From NCBI RefSeq assembly GCF_003860125.1, contig NZ_RQYL01000027.1:1-41346 (forward strand): a stretch of DNA of 41,346 nt. Direction: 5' to 3'. The translations under genes were made by a program, and so were the position numbers. Source of the stretch: Fretibacterium sp. OH1220_COT-178. GTDB lineage: Bacteria; Synergistota; Synergistia; Synergistales; Aminobacteriaceae. Below are positions 7,306-15,490 of the stretch, in pieces (position 1 is the stretch's first letter; each line of letters begins with the position of its first letter). Under the pieces are notes generated by a model. The model was not told where the DNA came from and did no database searches. It worked only from the letters and a program-made list of their open reading frames with translations.

Positions 7306-8019
7306 CTCGCTCACCTCCGAAAAAACGGAATCCGCAGCCAGGCTTTCCCCCATCAGGGCCAGCCCGTCCGACTCGTTGTTGATGTAACCGCCCCAGACCA
7401 GAGCCCGCTCCTCCGGGGTCATGACGTAGCCGGGGTTTTTCTTGAGCTTTTGACGCAGCGCCTTGAGGGGGCGGGCGAATTTCTCCAGCTCCACATAGAT
7501 CAGCAGCAGATCGTCGCTCTTCATCAGGCGGCGGCCCGTCGCCGGGTTGATCAGAGCGAAATCCCACAGGCCGCGTTCGTCGCCGCCGAAAAGTTCGAAG
7601 CCCAGCAATGAAATGGAGACGACGGGCGTCAACTTGCCGTAGCCCTCCCTGACGTTGAGACGCCGCGTGTAGTTCCGGCAGAGGTAGTAAAGGCAGCGTT
7701 TCTCGAAGTGGGTGTAGGCGTCGCGCTGCATCTCGATGTGGAGGCTGCGGCCGAGGTCGTCCGTCGCCGTCAGGTCCAGGCGCGCGTATTTGGCGCCCCT
7801 GACCTCGGGCTCCCGCTCCGTATCCGCAAGTGTGACCGTCCGCAAAAGAGGGTATTCCAAGGCGCCGAATATGGAATTGATCAGGTCCCGCAGCAAGCCC
7901 ATGCGCGCGGGCGTGCCGAGCAGGAAACGAAAATAAAGGTCCGTGGAGCGGTCGATAACGTCGGGAAGGTCGCCCTGCTCCCGGAGCCGCTCCATATCCT
8001 CGCGCTCGGCAGAGGTCAA
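6946..8019 (-). CDS. Rpn-family PD-(D/E)XK nuclease / putative transposase (intact)
   Basis: This encodes 357 residues from TTG 8019, and it is the only complete Rpn gene in the window. The nuclease core is at about residues 20-150: DVIDRSTDLYFRFLLG, then YARLDLTA with Asp82, then SLHIEMQ with Glu96 and Gln98. A middle helical region leads to an Ala-Lys/Glu-Gly-Met repeat tail (about residues 275-320) and a short C-terminal helix with LTGLPREEL. The start is uncertain: TTG 8019 has no clear ribosome site, ATG 7995 lies downstream, and the frame stays open upstream with family-like residues. The family promotes recombination and includes phage-defence nucleases. A strong internal start is described separately. 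Confidence 0.9.
   Translation of the reverse strand: MTSAEREDMERLREQGDLPDVIDRSTDLYFRFLLGTPARMGLLRDLINSIFGALEYPLLRTVTLADTEREPEVRGAKYARLDLTATDDLGRSLHIEMQRDAYTHFEKRCLYYLCRNYTRRLNVREGYGKLTPVVSISLLGFELFGGDERGLWDFALINPATGRRLMKSDDLLLIYVELEKFARPLKALRQKLKKNPGYVMTPEERALVWGGYINNESDGLALMGESLAADSVFSEVSEVEQQFWSEPENRYYQLRELMTQLDIKAIQETRLAEATDRAMAKGMARGMAKGMAKGMAEGVAKGMAEGMAEGVAKGIAEERRRLAERLLASGMAAERVAELTGLPREELPCGADTDEHR
7077..7193. repeat. 12-bp tandem repeats coding an AKGM/AEGM tail
   Basis: About ten degenerate 12-base units (tttggccatacc and variants) encode Ala-Lys-Gly-Met, Ala-Glu-Gly-Met and Ala-Glu-Gly-Val. The unit is codon-aligned, so length changes keep the frame. Confidence 0.85.
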
Positions 8020-8298
8020 ACGCGGCTTTGGATCGTCCGAAAATCTTCCTCCAATATCCGTACCCCCACACCTCCCCGTACCGGCCCGACTTTGAAAAGA
8101 GCCCCGTTATGGTTATTATATCAGCGGAGACCCCGGCTTCGGGCCCCGGAAAATCGGGCCGGGGCACCGCATGGCCCTCGGGGCGAAAGCACGGGGCTCT
8201 TTCGTCCTCGTTCCGATCATCCTCCCTATATTTTTAAGGAAGGAAGCGGAATGCGGGCGACGGGCAGACGGACTTTTTCGGGGAGGAGCGATTGTGCA

Positions 8299-8943
8299 AT
8301 GCTGCTTAAGGAGGAGCGCGAGGCGGTCGTCGCGTACGGCCGGAGGCTCGTGACGCATCGGCTGACGCGGGGGACGGGGGGAAACGTCAGCGTGTTCTGC
8401 CGCGCGAAGGGGCTCTTCGCCATCAGCCCCTCGGGGATGGACTACTTCGAGACGGAAAGCGCGGACGTGGTGGTCATGGACCTGGAGGGGCGCGTGGCGG
8501 AGGGCTCGCGGCGGCCCTCCAGCGAGTCGGACATGCACCGCCTGCTCTACCGGGAACGGGAGGACGTCGGGGCGGTGGTCCACACGCACTCCCCCTACGC
8601 GACCGTGCTGGCCTGCCTGCACCGCGAGCTGCCGCCCGTCCACTATCTGATCGGCTTCGCCGGCCGCAGCGTGCGCTGCACGCCCTACGCCCCCTTCGGG
8701 ACCCCCGAGCTGGCCCGGCTGGCCTGCGACGGGATGAGGGACCGCTACGCGGTGCTGCTGGGCAACCACGGGCTGCTGGCCGCGGGCCCCACCCCGGCCT
8801 ACGCCTTCGACACGGCCGAGGAGATCGAGTTCGTCTGCGAGGTCTACTGCCGCTCCCTGGCCGTCGGGACGCCCGTGCCGCTGTTGGACCGGGACATGGA
8901 CGTCGCCCTGGAGAAGTTCAAGACCTACGGACAGCGGGGATGA
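8299..8943 (+). CDS. Class II aldolase/adducin family protein, L-fuculose-phosphate-aldolase-like
   Basis: This encodes 214 residues from ATG 8299, the usual family length. GTGGNVSVF near residue 25 is the phosphate-binding stretch. The zinc ligands match fuculose-1-phosphate aldolase: Glu76 in SSESDMH, His95 and His97 in VVHTHSP, and His157 in LLGNHGLL. The enzyme would cleave or epimerise a sugar phosphate using zinc. L-ribulose-5-phosphate epimerase or a methionine-salvage dehydratase are other members, and no neighbour fixes the substrate. An in-frame ATG at 8251 with AAGGAAGG upstream is an alternative start; the family alignment favours 8299. The gene stands alone between the divergent Rpn gene and the ECF operon. 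Confidence 0.9.
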   Translation: MLLKEEREAVVAYGRRLVTHRLTRGTGGNVSVFCRAKGLFAISPSGMDYFETESADVVVMDLEGRVAEGSRRPSSESDMHRLLYREREDVGAVVHTHSPYATVLACLHRELPPVHYLIGFAGRSVRCTPYAPFGTPELARLACDGMRDRYAVLLGNHGLLAAGPTPAYAFDTAEEIEFVCEVYCRSLAVGTPVPLLDRDMDVALEKFKTYGQRG

Positions 8944-9047
8944 AAACGGCCCCGACGAACGGGCGCCCCGGACGCAAAACGGCCTCGGGATGAGCTGCAG
9001 CACGGGGAATGCCAAGCACGCCCGCGCCGCGGGCGAGTCCTCGATCC

Positions 9048-9076
9048 TTGACAACCCCATCCGGAATACGCACAAT
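9048..9076 (+). promoter_or_regulatory. Candidate promoter of the ECF transporter operon
   Basis: A perfect TTGACA (9048-9053), a 17-base spacer and CACAAT (9071-9076) lie about 75 bases before the TTG start at 9151. I saw no recognisable riboswitch in the leader. Confidence 0.5.
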
Positions 9077-9150
9077 AGACCGCAGAACTTCACCACTTCC
9101 CACATCGGGGCGCAATATCCCGAAGAAGAGGAGACGGAGGACGCGAAGAA

Positions 9151-10878
9151 TTGCAGAACAACGCTGAAAAGGCCGTGGAGGTCCGGGACTTCTCCTTCAC
9201 CTACCGAGGGGGCGAATCCCCGGCCCTGAACGCGCTGAACCTGGAGGTGGAGCGCGGCCGGTTCGTCGTGATCATGGGCGAGAGCGGCGCGGGCAAGTCC
9301 ACCCTGGCGAACAGCCTCAACGGGCTGATCCCCCACTTCATCCGGGGGCGGTACGAGGGCTCCGTGACGGTGAACGGGCTCCCGGCCCGGACCACCCCCG
9401 TCAGCCGGATGGCCCGGGAGATCGGCCTGGTCTTCCAGGACTTCGAGGCCCAGCTCTTCTCCACCAACGCCGGGCTGGAGATCGCCTTCGGGCCCGAGAA
9501 CTTCGGGGTCCCGAGGGAGGAGATCGCCCCGCGCATCGGCGACGTCCTGTCCACGGTCAACCTGGAGGGCTTCGGGGGACGCCACCCCGCCACCCTGTCC
9601 GGCGGGCAGAAGCAGCGCCTGGCCATCGGGTCCGTGCTGGCCGCCCGCCCGTCGGTCCTCTGCATGGACGAGCCCACCACGGACCTCGACCCCATGGGGA
9701 AGATCGAGGTCTTCACCCTGGCCGAGGGGCTGCGCGCACAGGGCGACCTGACCCTGATCATCGTCGAGCACGAGACCGAGGAAGCCCTGCACGCCGAGCG
9801 CCTGATCCTGATGAAAAAGGGCCGCATCCTGGCCGACGGCGCCCCCGGGGACCTGCTTCGGGACGCGGCGCTCGTCGCGGAGGCGGGCATCCGTCCTCTC
9901 CAGGTCCCCCAGTTCTTCGCCGGGCTGAACGTCCGCCCTCCGGAGGCGCTGCCGCTGCTCCCCGACGAGGGGGCGGAGTTCTTCCGCAGCAGGGGCCTGG
10001 CCCTCGACGACGCGAGGTACCGGGAGCTCCTGGACCGCGACGCGGAGCGGGAGGCGCGCTACGGCGAGACGGTCGTGGAGATCGAGGGGCTGACCCACGT
10101 CTACCCCAACGGCGGGAGCGCGGTGAACGACGTGAGCCTGAGGATCCGGGAGCGCGAGTTCGTGGCCGTCCTGGGACACAACGGCAGCGGCAAGACGACG
10201 CTGGTGAAGCACTTCAACGGCCTGCTGCTCCCGAGCGCGGGGCGGGCGCTGATCCGGGGGAAGGACACGACGAAGCACTCGGTCTTCGAGATCGGCAGGG
10301 AGGTGGGGTACGTCTTCCAGAACCCCGACCACCAGATCTTCGCGGACAACGTCTTCGACGAGGTCGCCTTCAGCCCGAGGATCCGCGGCTGCTCCGCCGG
10401 GGAGGTCGCTTCCCGCGTGACCGAGGCGCTGGAGGCCGTCGGGCTTCAGGGCTACGAGAAGCGGGACCCCTTCACGCTCGGCAAGGGCGAGCGCCAGAGG
10501 GTCGCCGTGGCGTCCGTGCTCTCGGCGCGGCCCGGCGTCATCATCCTGGACGAGCCCACCACCGGGCTCGACTACGGCGAGCAGAAACGGATGATGGAGC
10601 TGATCCGGAAGCTCAACGAGGCGGGGCAGACCATCGTCATGATCACCCACACCCTGTGGGTGGTGGCGGAGTACGCCCACCGGATCGTGACGATGAAGGA
10701 CGGCCGGGTGCTGCTGGACGGTCCCGCACGGGAGGTCCTGGCGCGCACGGACGAGCTGGCCGCCTCGCACCTGAGGCCGCCCCACATCGTGGAGCTGGGC
10801 AACCGCCTCGGGCGCACGGTCCTCTCCGTCGAAGAGCTGGCCCACTGCACCCGGGCCGGCGAGGGGAGGGACGCCTGA
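9151..10878 (+). CDS. ECF transporter double ATPase (EcfA-EcfA' fusion)
   Basis: This encodes 575 residues from TTG 9151. It holds two ABC ATPase domains in one chain. Domain 1 (about residues 8-240) has Walker A GESGAGKST, signature LSGGQKQR, Walker B LCMDEPTTDLD and switch His in VEHE. Domain 2 (about 310-545) has Walker A GHNGSGKTT, Walker B IILDEPTTGLD and switch His in ITHT, but its signature is LGKGERQR instead of LSGGQ. It would power an energy-coupling-factor vitamin or metal importer on the inner face of the membrane. The stop overlaps the EcfT start by one base (TGATG), showing translational coupling. The substrate depends on the S component and is unknown. Confidence 0.93.
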   Translation: MQNNAEKAVEVRDFSFTYRGGESPALNALNLEVERGRFVVIMGESGAGKSTLANSLNGLIPHFIRGRYEGSVTVNGLPARTTPVSRMAREIGLVFQDFEAQLFSTNAGLEIAFGPENFGVPREEIAPRIGDVLSTVNLEGFGGRHPATLSGGQKQRLAIGSVLAARPSVLCMDEPTTDLDPMGKIEVFTLAEGLRAQGDLTLIIVEHETEEALHAERLILMKKGRILADGAPGDLLRDAALVAEAGIRPLQVPQFFAGLNVRPPEALPLLPDEGAEFFRSRGLALDDARYRELLDRDAEREARYGETVVEIEGLTHVYPNGGSAVNDVSLRIREREFVAVLGHNGSGKTTLVKHFNGLLLPSAGRALIRGKDTTKHSVFEIGREVGYVFQNPDHQIFADNVFDEVAFSPRIRGCSAGEVASRVTEALEAVGLQGYEKRDPFTLGKGERQRVAVASVLSARPGVIILDEPTTGLDYGEQKRMMELIRKLNEAGQTIVMITHTLWVVAEYAHRIVTMKDGRVLLDGPAREVLARTDELAASHLRPPHIVELGNRLGRTVLSVEELAHCTRAGEGRDA

Positions 10879-11654
10879 TGGACCTCTTCCTGTACCTCGA
10901 CAGGGACACCCCCATCCACAGGCTCGACCCGCGGACCAAGATCCTGCTGACGGTGCTGAGCTTCGCCATGGCCCTGATGTTCCGGGACATCCCGATACTG
11001 CTGATCCTGACGGGCCTGGTGCTGATCGTCGGCGCGCTGGGACGCGCGCTCTCGAACCTCCGGCGCATCCGCGGCGTGCTGATCATGATCGCCCTCTTCT
11101 GCCTGACGGTCTGGCCCCTGGCGCGGGGAACCCTCTCCCTCTCCGGGGTCCTCTACGGCGCGATGGTCGCCCTCAAGACGGACCTCATGATCGTGGCGGG
11201 CATGATCTTCCTGAGCACCACCAAGATCGAGGAGATCGCCGAGGGGCTGGTCAAACTGGGGCTCCCGTACCGGGGCGCCTTCGCCTTCGCCACGGCCATT
11301 CGTCTGGTGCCCATGATCGTCGAGACCAGCTACACGATCATCCAGGCGCAGAGGTCCCGGGGGCTCGACCTGGACTCCGGGAACCTCCTGGCCCGCATCC
11401 GCAAGCACATCCCGCTGGTCATCCCCACCCTCGTGTCGCTGATCCGGAGCACCAACGTCTTCTCCATGGCGCTCGAGTCCAAGGGGTTCGGCTACAGCTC
11501 CTCGCGCACGACGCTGCTGGAACTGAAGCTCGGGGCTCGCGACTACGCCGCGATCGTCCTGGGGCTCGCGCTGTTCGCGGCCCTGCTGGCCCTGAAGCTG
11601 GTTCCCGGAGCCTACACGGCCTGGGCCGGCCTCTTCCCCTGGGGCAGCTTCTGA
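10878..11654 (+). CDS. ecfT: ECF transporter transmembrane component EcfT
   Basis: This encodes 258 residues of the CbiQ/EcfT family. The N-terminus YLDRDTPIHRLDPRTKIL is typical and is followed by several membrane helices. The two coupling motifs that contact the ATPases are visible as AQRSRG and ALESKG in the C-terminal cytoplasmic region. It joins the ATPase pair to the substrate-binding S component. The start ATG overlaps the stop of the ATPase gene, and the S-component gene follows 72 bases later. Confidence 0.92.
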   Translation: MDLFLYLDRDTPIHRLDPRTKILLTVLSFAMALMFRDIPILLILTGLVLIVGALGRALSNLRRIRGVLIMIALFCLTVWPLARGTLSLSGVLYGAMVALKTDLMIVAGMIFLSTTKIEEIAEGLVKLGLPYRGAFAFATAIRLVPMIVETSYTIIQAQRSRGLDLDSGNLLARIRKHIPLVIPTLVSLIRSTNVFSMALESKGFGYSSSRTTLLELKLGARDYAAIVLGLALFAALLALKLVPGAYTAWAGLFPWGSF

Positions 11655-11726
11655 TTCCTGAAGGCCCGGAGCCCATGCCCGGGGTTCACTACAAAACTTT
11701 TCCATAAAAAAGGGAGCGTGTGACTT

Positions 11727-12554
11727 ATGAAGGAAGTTTTTTCCATGTGGGGCAAGACGAAAATGGTGGTCCTCGTGGCCCTCTGCGCCGGCCTGTACGC
11801 GGCCCTGCTGATCCCGTTCAAGGGGTTCGTCCTCATCCCCGGCGTCACCGAGTTCCGGCCCGCAAGCGCGCTGCCGGTCGTTTTGGGCCTGCTCTTCGGG
11901 CCCGCCGGCGCCTGGGGCTCGGCCATCGGCAACCTCATCGGGGACTTCTTCGGGTCTCTCGGGATCGGCAGCCTCTTCGGGTTCTTCGGCAACTTCATGT
12001 TCGCCTACATCCCCTACAAGCTCTGGATCAACCTCGGGCTCGCCCCCAGACACGACCTCGAGCCCAACGTGACCACCCACAGAAAGGCGGCGGCCTACGT
12101 CGTGTCGGCGCTGACGGGCTCCATGGGCTGCGCGCTCCTCATCGCCTGGGGGCTCGAGCTTCTGGGGATGGTGCCCTTCGCGGCGCTGGGCACCATCATC
12201 ATGCTGAACAATTCCATTCCCTCGGTCGTCCTGGGGATGCCCATCCTGATGGTGCTCTACCCGCGCGTCAAGAAATGGGACCTCCTGTGGACGGACATCG
12301 TGAACGAGGCGGACCAGCCCGTACCGGGCGCCATGTCCAAGATCGGCGGGTTCTTCATGGTCGTCAGCATCGTGGGCGGCTGGGTCGGCGGCCTGCTCCT
12401 GGCGCTCGGCGTCGGTCAGGCCCTGCTGTACGGGGGCTTCGAGGCGGGCGGAACCGTCGGCTCCCTCGGCGTCATCCTGGTGGCCGGGGTCGGCACGGCG
12501 GGGATGATCCTCGCCTCCTTCGTGCAGACGACGGGAGGAAACATCGGGGACTGA
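11727..12554 (+). CDS. ECF transporter S component (substrate-binding membrane protein)
   Basis: This encodes 275 residues with about six hydrophobic helices. The segment VTEFRPASALPVVLGLLFGP, followed by an AIGNLIGDFFG stretch, looks like the membrane-embedded binding core of S components and somewhat resembles QueT-type proteins. The position right after the ATPase and EcfT genes supports the role. Substrate could be a vitamin, queuosine precursor or metal; nothing in the window decides. The ATG has a good ribosome site (AAAAGGGAG). A strong terminator at 12584-12623 closes the operon. Confidence 0.8.
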   Translation: MKEVFSMWGKTKMVVLVALCAGLYAALLIPFKGFVLIPGVTEFRPASALPVVLGLLFGPAGAWGSAIGNLIGDFFGSLGIGSLFGFFGNFMFAYIPYKLWINLGLAPRHDLEPNVTTHRKAAAYVVSALTGSMGCALLIAWGLELLGMVPFAALGTIIMLNNSIPSVVLGMPILMVLYPRVKKWDLLWTDIVNEADQPVPGAMSKIGGFFMVVSIVGGWVGGLLLALGVGQALLYGGFEAGGTVGSLGVILVAGVGTAGMILASFVQTTGGNIGD

Positions 12555-12583
12555 CCCGCAAAGGGAAGGAGCCGAAGCGGTGT

Positions 12584-12623
12584 GGGGGCGGGCGCGGCGG
12601 TGTCCGGCCCCCGTCTGTTTTTT
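12584..12623 (+). terminator. Intrinsic terminator of the ECF operon
   Basis: GGGGGC (12584-12589) pairs with GCCCCC (12607-12612) and is followed by a T-rich run ending in six T. It lies about 30 bases after the S-component stop. Confidence 0.75.
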
Positions 12624-12714
12624 CAGCGTCCCCCGTCCGGCCGCCTCGCCCCGCGCGACCTTTCGCGAAGGGTTCCGGCCGGGCCCTCGATATCCTGGGA
12701 AGCGCAAAACGTCC

Positions 12715-12743
12715 CCTTCAAAATCCCGATTATATGGTATAAA
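12715..12743 (+). promoter_or_regulatory. Candidate promoter upstream of the small gene and topA
   Basis: CCTTCA (12715-12720), a 17-base spacer and TATAAA (12738-12743) lie in an AT-rich patch 75 bases before the TTG start at 12819. The -35 match is poor. Confidence 0.35.
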
Positions 12744-12818
12744 TAGCTTCGTACCCGAAGACAAGTCCCCGTCCTCGGAACGCGCGTTCCGTCGACGTCA
12801 CGCCAAAAGGAGAAGAAC

Positions 12819-13154
12819 TTGGACAAAAAACACGCCGATGCGGTCCGAACCGAGAAAAAAGCGAGCGCATCCCAAAAAGTCAGCGCCCAAAGAGTCTTCC
12901 ACAGTCTGGAGCGCCGTTACCTCTCGCAGGAGGCGCGCTCCCTGGCCGTATGCCTGATGGACTCCCAATCCGTCCCTCCCGAGGTGACGGAGCGGGCCAT
13001 CCAGCAGGCCCTGGTGCTGGGCGTCATGAGTGGTTCGCCCATCGACGCGTCGACCTTCGAATCGCTCTTCGAGGCCGTCGCTCTGGACCCGTCGTTCAAG
13101 GTCCCCTTTGCCGTATCCATCTCCCTGCCCCCTTCGGGCAACTGGGTCTGCTGA
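12819..13154 (+). CDS. Small protein of unknown function upstream of topA
   Basis: This encodes 111 residues from a TTG start at 12819, supported by AAAAGGAGAAGAAC just before it. The N-terminal 25 residues are Lys/Ala/Ser-rich and probably unstructured. The rest looks helical (VFHSLERRYLSQEARSLAVC and VPPEVTERAIQQALVLG). There is no signal peptide or membrane segment, and I recognise no family. The stop lies two bases before the topA ATG, so the genes are likely co-translated and it may serve DNA topology or be a chance neighbour. Confidence 0.7.
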   Translation: MDKKHADAVRTEKKASASQKVSAQRVFHSLERRYLSQEARSLAVCLMDSQSVPPEVTERAIQQALVLGVMSGSPIDASTFESLFEAVALDPSFKVPFAVSISLPPSGNWVC

Positions 13155-13156
13155 CG

Positions 13157-15490
13157 ATGAGCCCCACGAAGAAGCCCACCGCGTCCGGCACGGACCCGGG
13201 CCCGGAGGAGCGGACCAGGAAGACGCCGGCCAAGCGCACGACGAAGGCCGCCAAGAAGCCGGCCCCCGCCCGGACCTCGGCGGCGAAGGCCTCGAAGGGC
13301 ACGAAGACCGTCAAGAGTGCTACCCCCAAAAAAGCCGCGGCCGAGCCCGCGAAGCGCTCGCGGAGCTCGGGAACGTCCGCAGCGGGCAAGACCCTCGTCA
13401 TCGTGGAGTCCCCGTCCAAGGCCAAGACGCTGACCGGCATCCTCGGGAACAAATACGTCGTCCGTTCGAGCGTCGGGCACATCCGCGACCTGCCCCGCAG
13501 CCGCATGGCTATCGACATCGAGCACGACTTCGCCCCGGAATACATCCTGGTCAAGGGCAAGGCCGCGATCAAGAACGAGCTCTCGGCCATGGCGCAGTCC
13601 GCGTCGAACGTCCTGCTGGCCTCCGACCCCGACCGCGAGGGCGAGGCCATCGCCTGGCACCTGGCCGAACTGCTGGGTCTGGACCTCTCGGAGAAGTGCC
13701 GCGTGCGCTTCTACGAGATCACGGCGGGCGCCGTGCGCAGCGCCGTCCGGAACCCGGACGTCGTGGACCTGAACAAGGTGGACGCCCAGCAGGCGCGCCG
13801 CATCCTGGACCGGCTGGTGGGCTACACGCTCAGCCCCTTGCTCTGGAACAAGATCCGCTACGGGCTCTCCGCGGGGCGCGTGCAGTCCGTGGCGCTCGAC
13901 CTGATCTGCGAACGGGAGCGGGAGATCGCCCGCTTCGTCCCCGAGGAGTACTGGTCCGTGACGGTCCGGGCGACCGCCTCCGGCGGCCGTTCCTACGAGA
14001 TGAAGGTCGACAGGCTGGACGGCAAATCCCTCTGGAAGAACGGGATGCCGCTGCTCATCAAGAGCCGGACCATGGCGGACGAGCTTCTGAGCGAGGTGGA
14101 GGCCAACCCCATCCGCGTCTCGGAGTTCCGCCTGCGCAACGGCAAACGCAACCCGCCGCCGCCCTTTCGCACCAGCACGCTCCAGCAGGAGGCGGCACGC
14201 CGCCTGGGCATGGCCCCGAGGCGGACCATGCGGGTGGCCCAGGAGCTCTACGAGGGGCTGAGCCTCCCGGGACGCGGGCACGTCGGCATGATCACCTACA
14301 TGCGCACCGACAGCCTGAGGCTCTCGGCCGAGGCGGTCGAGGCCTGCCGCGCCCACATCGCCGAAGGATACGACGCCCCCTACCTGCCCGAGAAGCCCAA
14401 CGTCTACGCCGCTCCGGGCCGGAGCCAGGACGCGCACGAGGCCGTGCGCCCCACCGACGTCACCCTGACCCCGGAGTCCCTCAAGGACGTCCTGACCTCC
14501 GAGCAGTTCCGGCTCTACGACATGATCTGGCGCCGTTTCGTCGCCTGCCAGATGGCCCCGGCGGTCGTGGCCAACTCCACGCTGCTGGCGGAGGCCGGGC
14601 GCGTCGGGATGCGCCAGCTGGGCGAGAGCCTGATCTTCGAGGGCTGGAGCGCCGTGTGGCCGCTCGACCTCAAGGGGAACCGCATGGACAAGGCGGAGGA
14701 GGGAGAGCCCCTCGATTTCGTCGGCGCCGAGAAGGAGCAGAAGTTCACCCGCCCGCCCGCCCGCTATTCCGAGGCGACCCTCATCAAGACTCTGGAGGAG
14801 GAGGGCGTGGGACGCCCCTCCACCTACGCCACGATCGTCGACACCCTCTTCGGGCGCGGCTACGTGGAGAAGAACGACGAGAAGCGCCTCTTCCCGACGT
14901 CGCTCGGCATGACGGTGGACGAGTTCCTCAAGCGCTATTTCGACCGGGAGGACGTGTCGTCCATCGTCGACACGGGCTTCACCGCGCAGATGGAGAAGGA
15001 GCTCGACGACATCGAGGAGGCCAAGCGCCGCTGGCTGGACGTGGTGCGCGAGTTCTGGACGGAGTTCTCCAAGACCGTGGAGGAGGCGCGCGGGGCCGAG
15101 AGGGTGCCCCTTCCGGAGCCCGAGCCGATCGGCGAGGACTGCCCCGAGTGCGGCAATCCGCTGGTGAAGAAGCGCGGACGCTTCGGCGAATTCATCGCCT
15201 GCACCGGCTACCCGGCATGCCGCTACACGCGCGCGATCCTCTCCACGATCGGCGTGAAGTGCCCCAAGTGCGGCGAGGAGAGCGGCGGGGAGATCGTCAA
15301 GCGCCGGAGCAAGAAGGGTAAGACCTTCTACAGCTGCTCCCGCTACCCCGACTGCGACTACATCTCCTGGAACCCGCCCACGGGCGACAAGTGCCCCGAA
15401 TGCGGGGCGGAGCTGTTCAAACGCGGCAAGACCCGCTTCTGTCAGGGGTGCGGCTACAAGGAGCAGGAGGAAGCGGCCTCCGATGATTGA
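13157..15490 (+). CDS. topA: DNA topoisomerase I, type IA
   Basis: This encodes 777 residues. The Toprim domain starts near residue 78 (KTLVIVESPSKAK, DPDREGEAIAWHL). The catalytic tyrosine is Tyr381 in MITYMRTDS. Three zinc-finger modules follow from residue 662: CPECGNPLVKKRGRFGEF, CPKCGEES and CPECGAELF. The enzyme relaxes negative supercoils through a 5'-phosphotyrosyl link. Unusually the first 77 residues are a Lys/Ala/Pro/Thr-rich extension like a histone H1 tail; many TopA proteins carry such a tail only at the C-terminus. The ATG is two bases after the preceding stop, and trmFO overlaps its end. Confidence 0.96.
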   Translation: MSPTKKPTASGTDPGPEERTRKTPAKRTTKAAKKPAPARTSAAKASKGTKTVKSATPKKAAAEPAKRSRSSGTSAAGKTLVIVESPSKAKTLTGILGNKYVVRSSVGHIRDLPRSRMAIDIEHDFAPEYILVKGKAAIKNELSAMAQSASNVLLASDPDREGEAIAWHLAELLGLDLSEKCRVRFYEITAGAVRSAVRNPDVVDLNKVDAQQARRILDRLVGYTLSPLLWNKIRYGLSAGRVQSVALDLICEREREIARFVPEEYWSVTVRATASGGRSYEMKVDRLDGKSLWKNGMPLLIKSRTMADELLSEVEANPIRVSEFRLRNGKRNPPPPFRTSTLQQEAARRLGMAPRRTMRVAQELYEGLSLPGRGHVGMITYMRTDSLRLSAEAVEACRAHIAEGYDAPYLPEKPNVYAAPGRSQDAHEAVRPTDVTLTPESLKDVLTSEQFRLYDMIWRRFVACQMAPAVVANSTLLAEAGRVGMRQLGESLIFEGWSAVWPLDLKGNRMDKAEEGEPLDFVGAEKEQKFTRPPARYSEATLIKTLEEEGVGRPSTYATIVDTLFGRGYVEKNDEKRLFPTSLGMTVDEFLKRYFDREDVSSIVDTGFTAQMEKELDDIEEAKRRWLDVVREFWTEFSKTVEEARGAERVPLPEPEPIGEDCPECGNPLVKKRGRFGEFIACTGYPACRYTRAILSTIGVKCPKCGEESGGEIVKRRSKKGKTFYSCSRYPDCDYISWNPPTGDKCPECGAELFKRGKTRFCQGCGYKEQEEAASDD

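Noticed and set aside
7708-8298. Upstream extension of the aldolase to make a 411-residue protein
   Set aside because: The extension is antisense to the Rpn gene and has no family match; the aldolase family starts at 8299 (or 8251).
8944-9150. Vitamin riboswitch before the ECF operon
   Set aside because: I searched for cobalamin, thiamine, FMN and preQ1 core motifs by eye and saw none; the leader after the promoter is short.
8116-10845. 909-residue open frame antisense to the aldolase and ECF ATPase genes
   Set aside because: It is a shadow of GC-rich codons on the other strand: low-complexity Arg/Gly/Val/Pro composition and no motif, against two well-supported genes.
10572-12764. 730-residue open frame antisense to the ECF operon
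   Set aside because: Same reason; the plus-strand products have clear domains and ribosome sites.
12917-14437. 506-residue open frame antisense to topA
   Set aside because: Composition is typical of a GC-rich shadow frame, and topA motifs fix the real strand.
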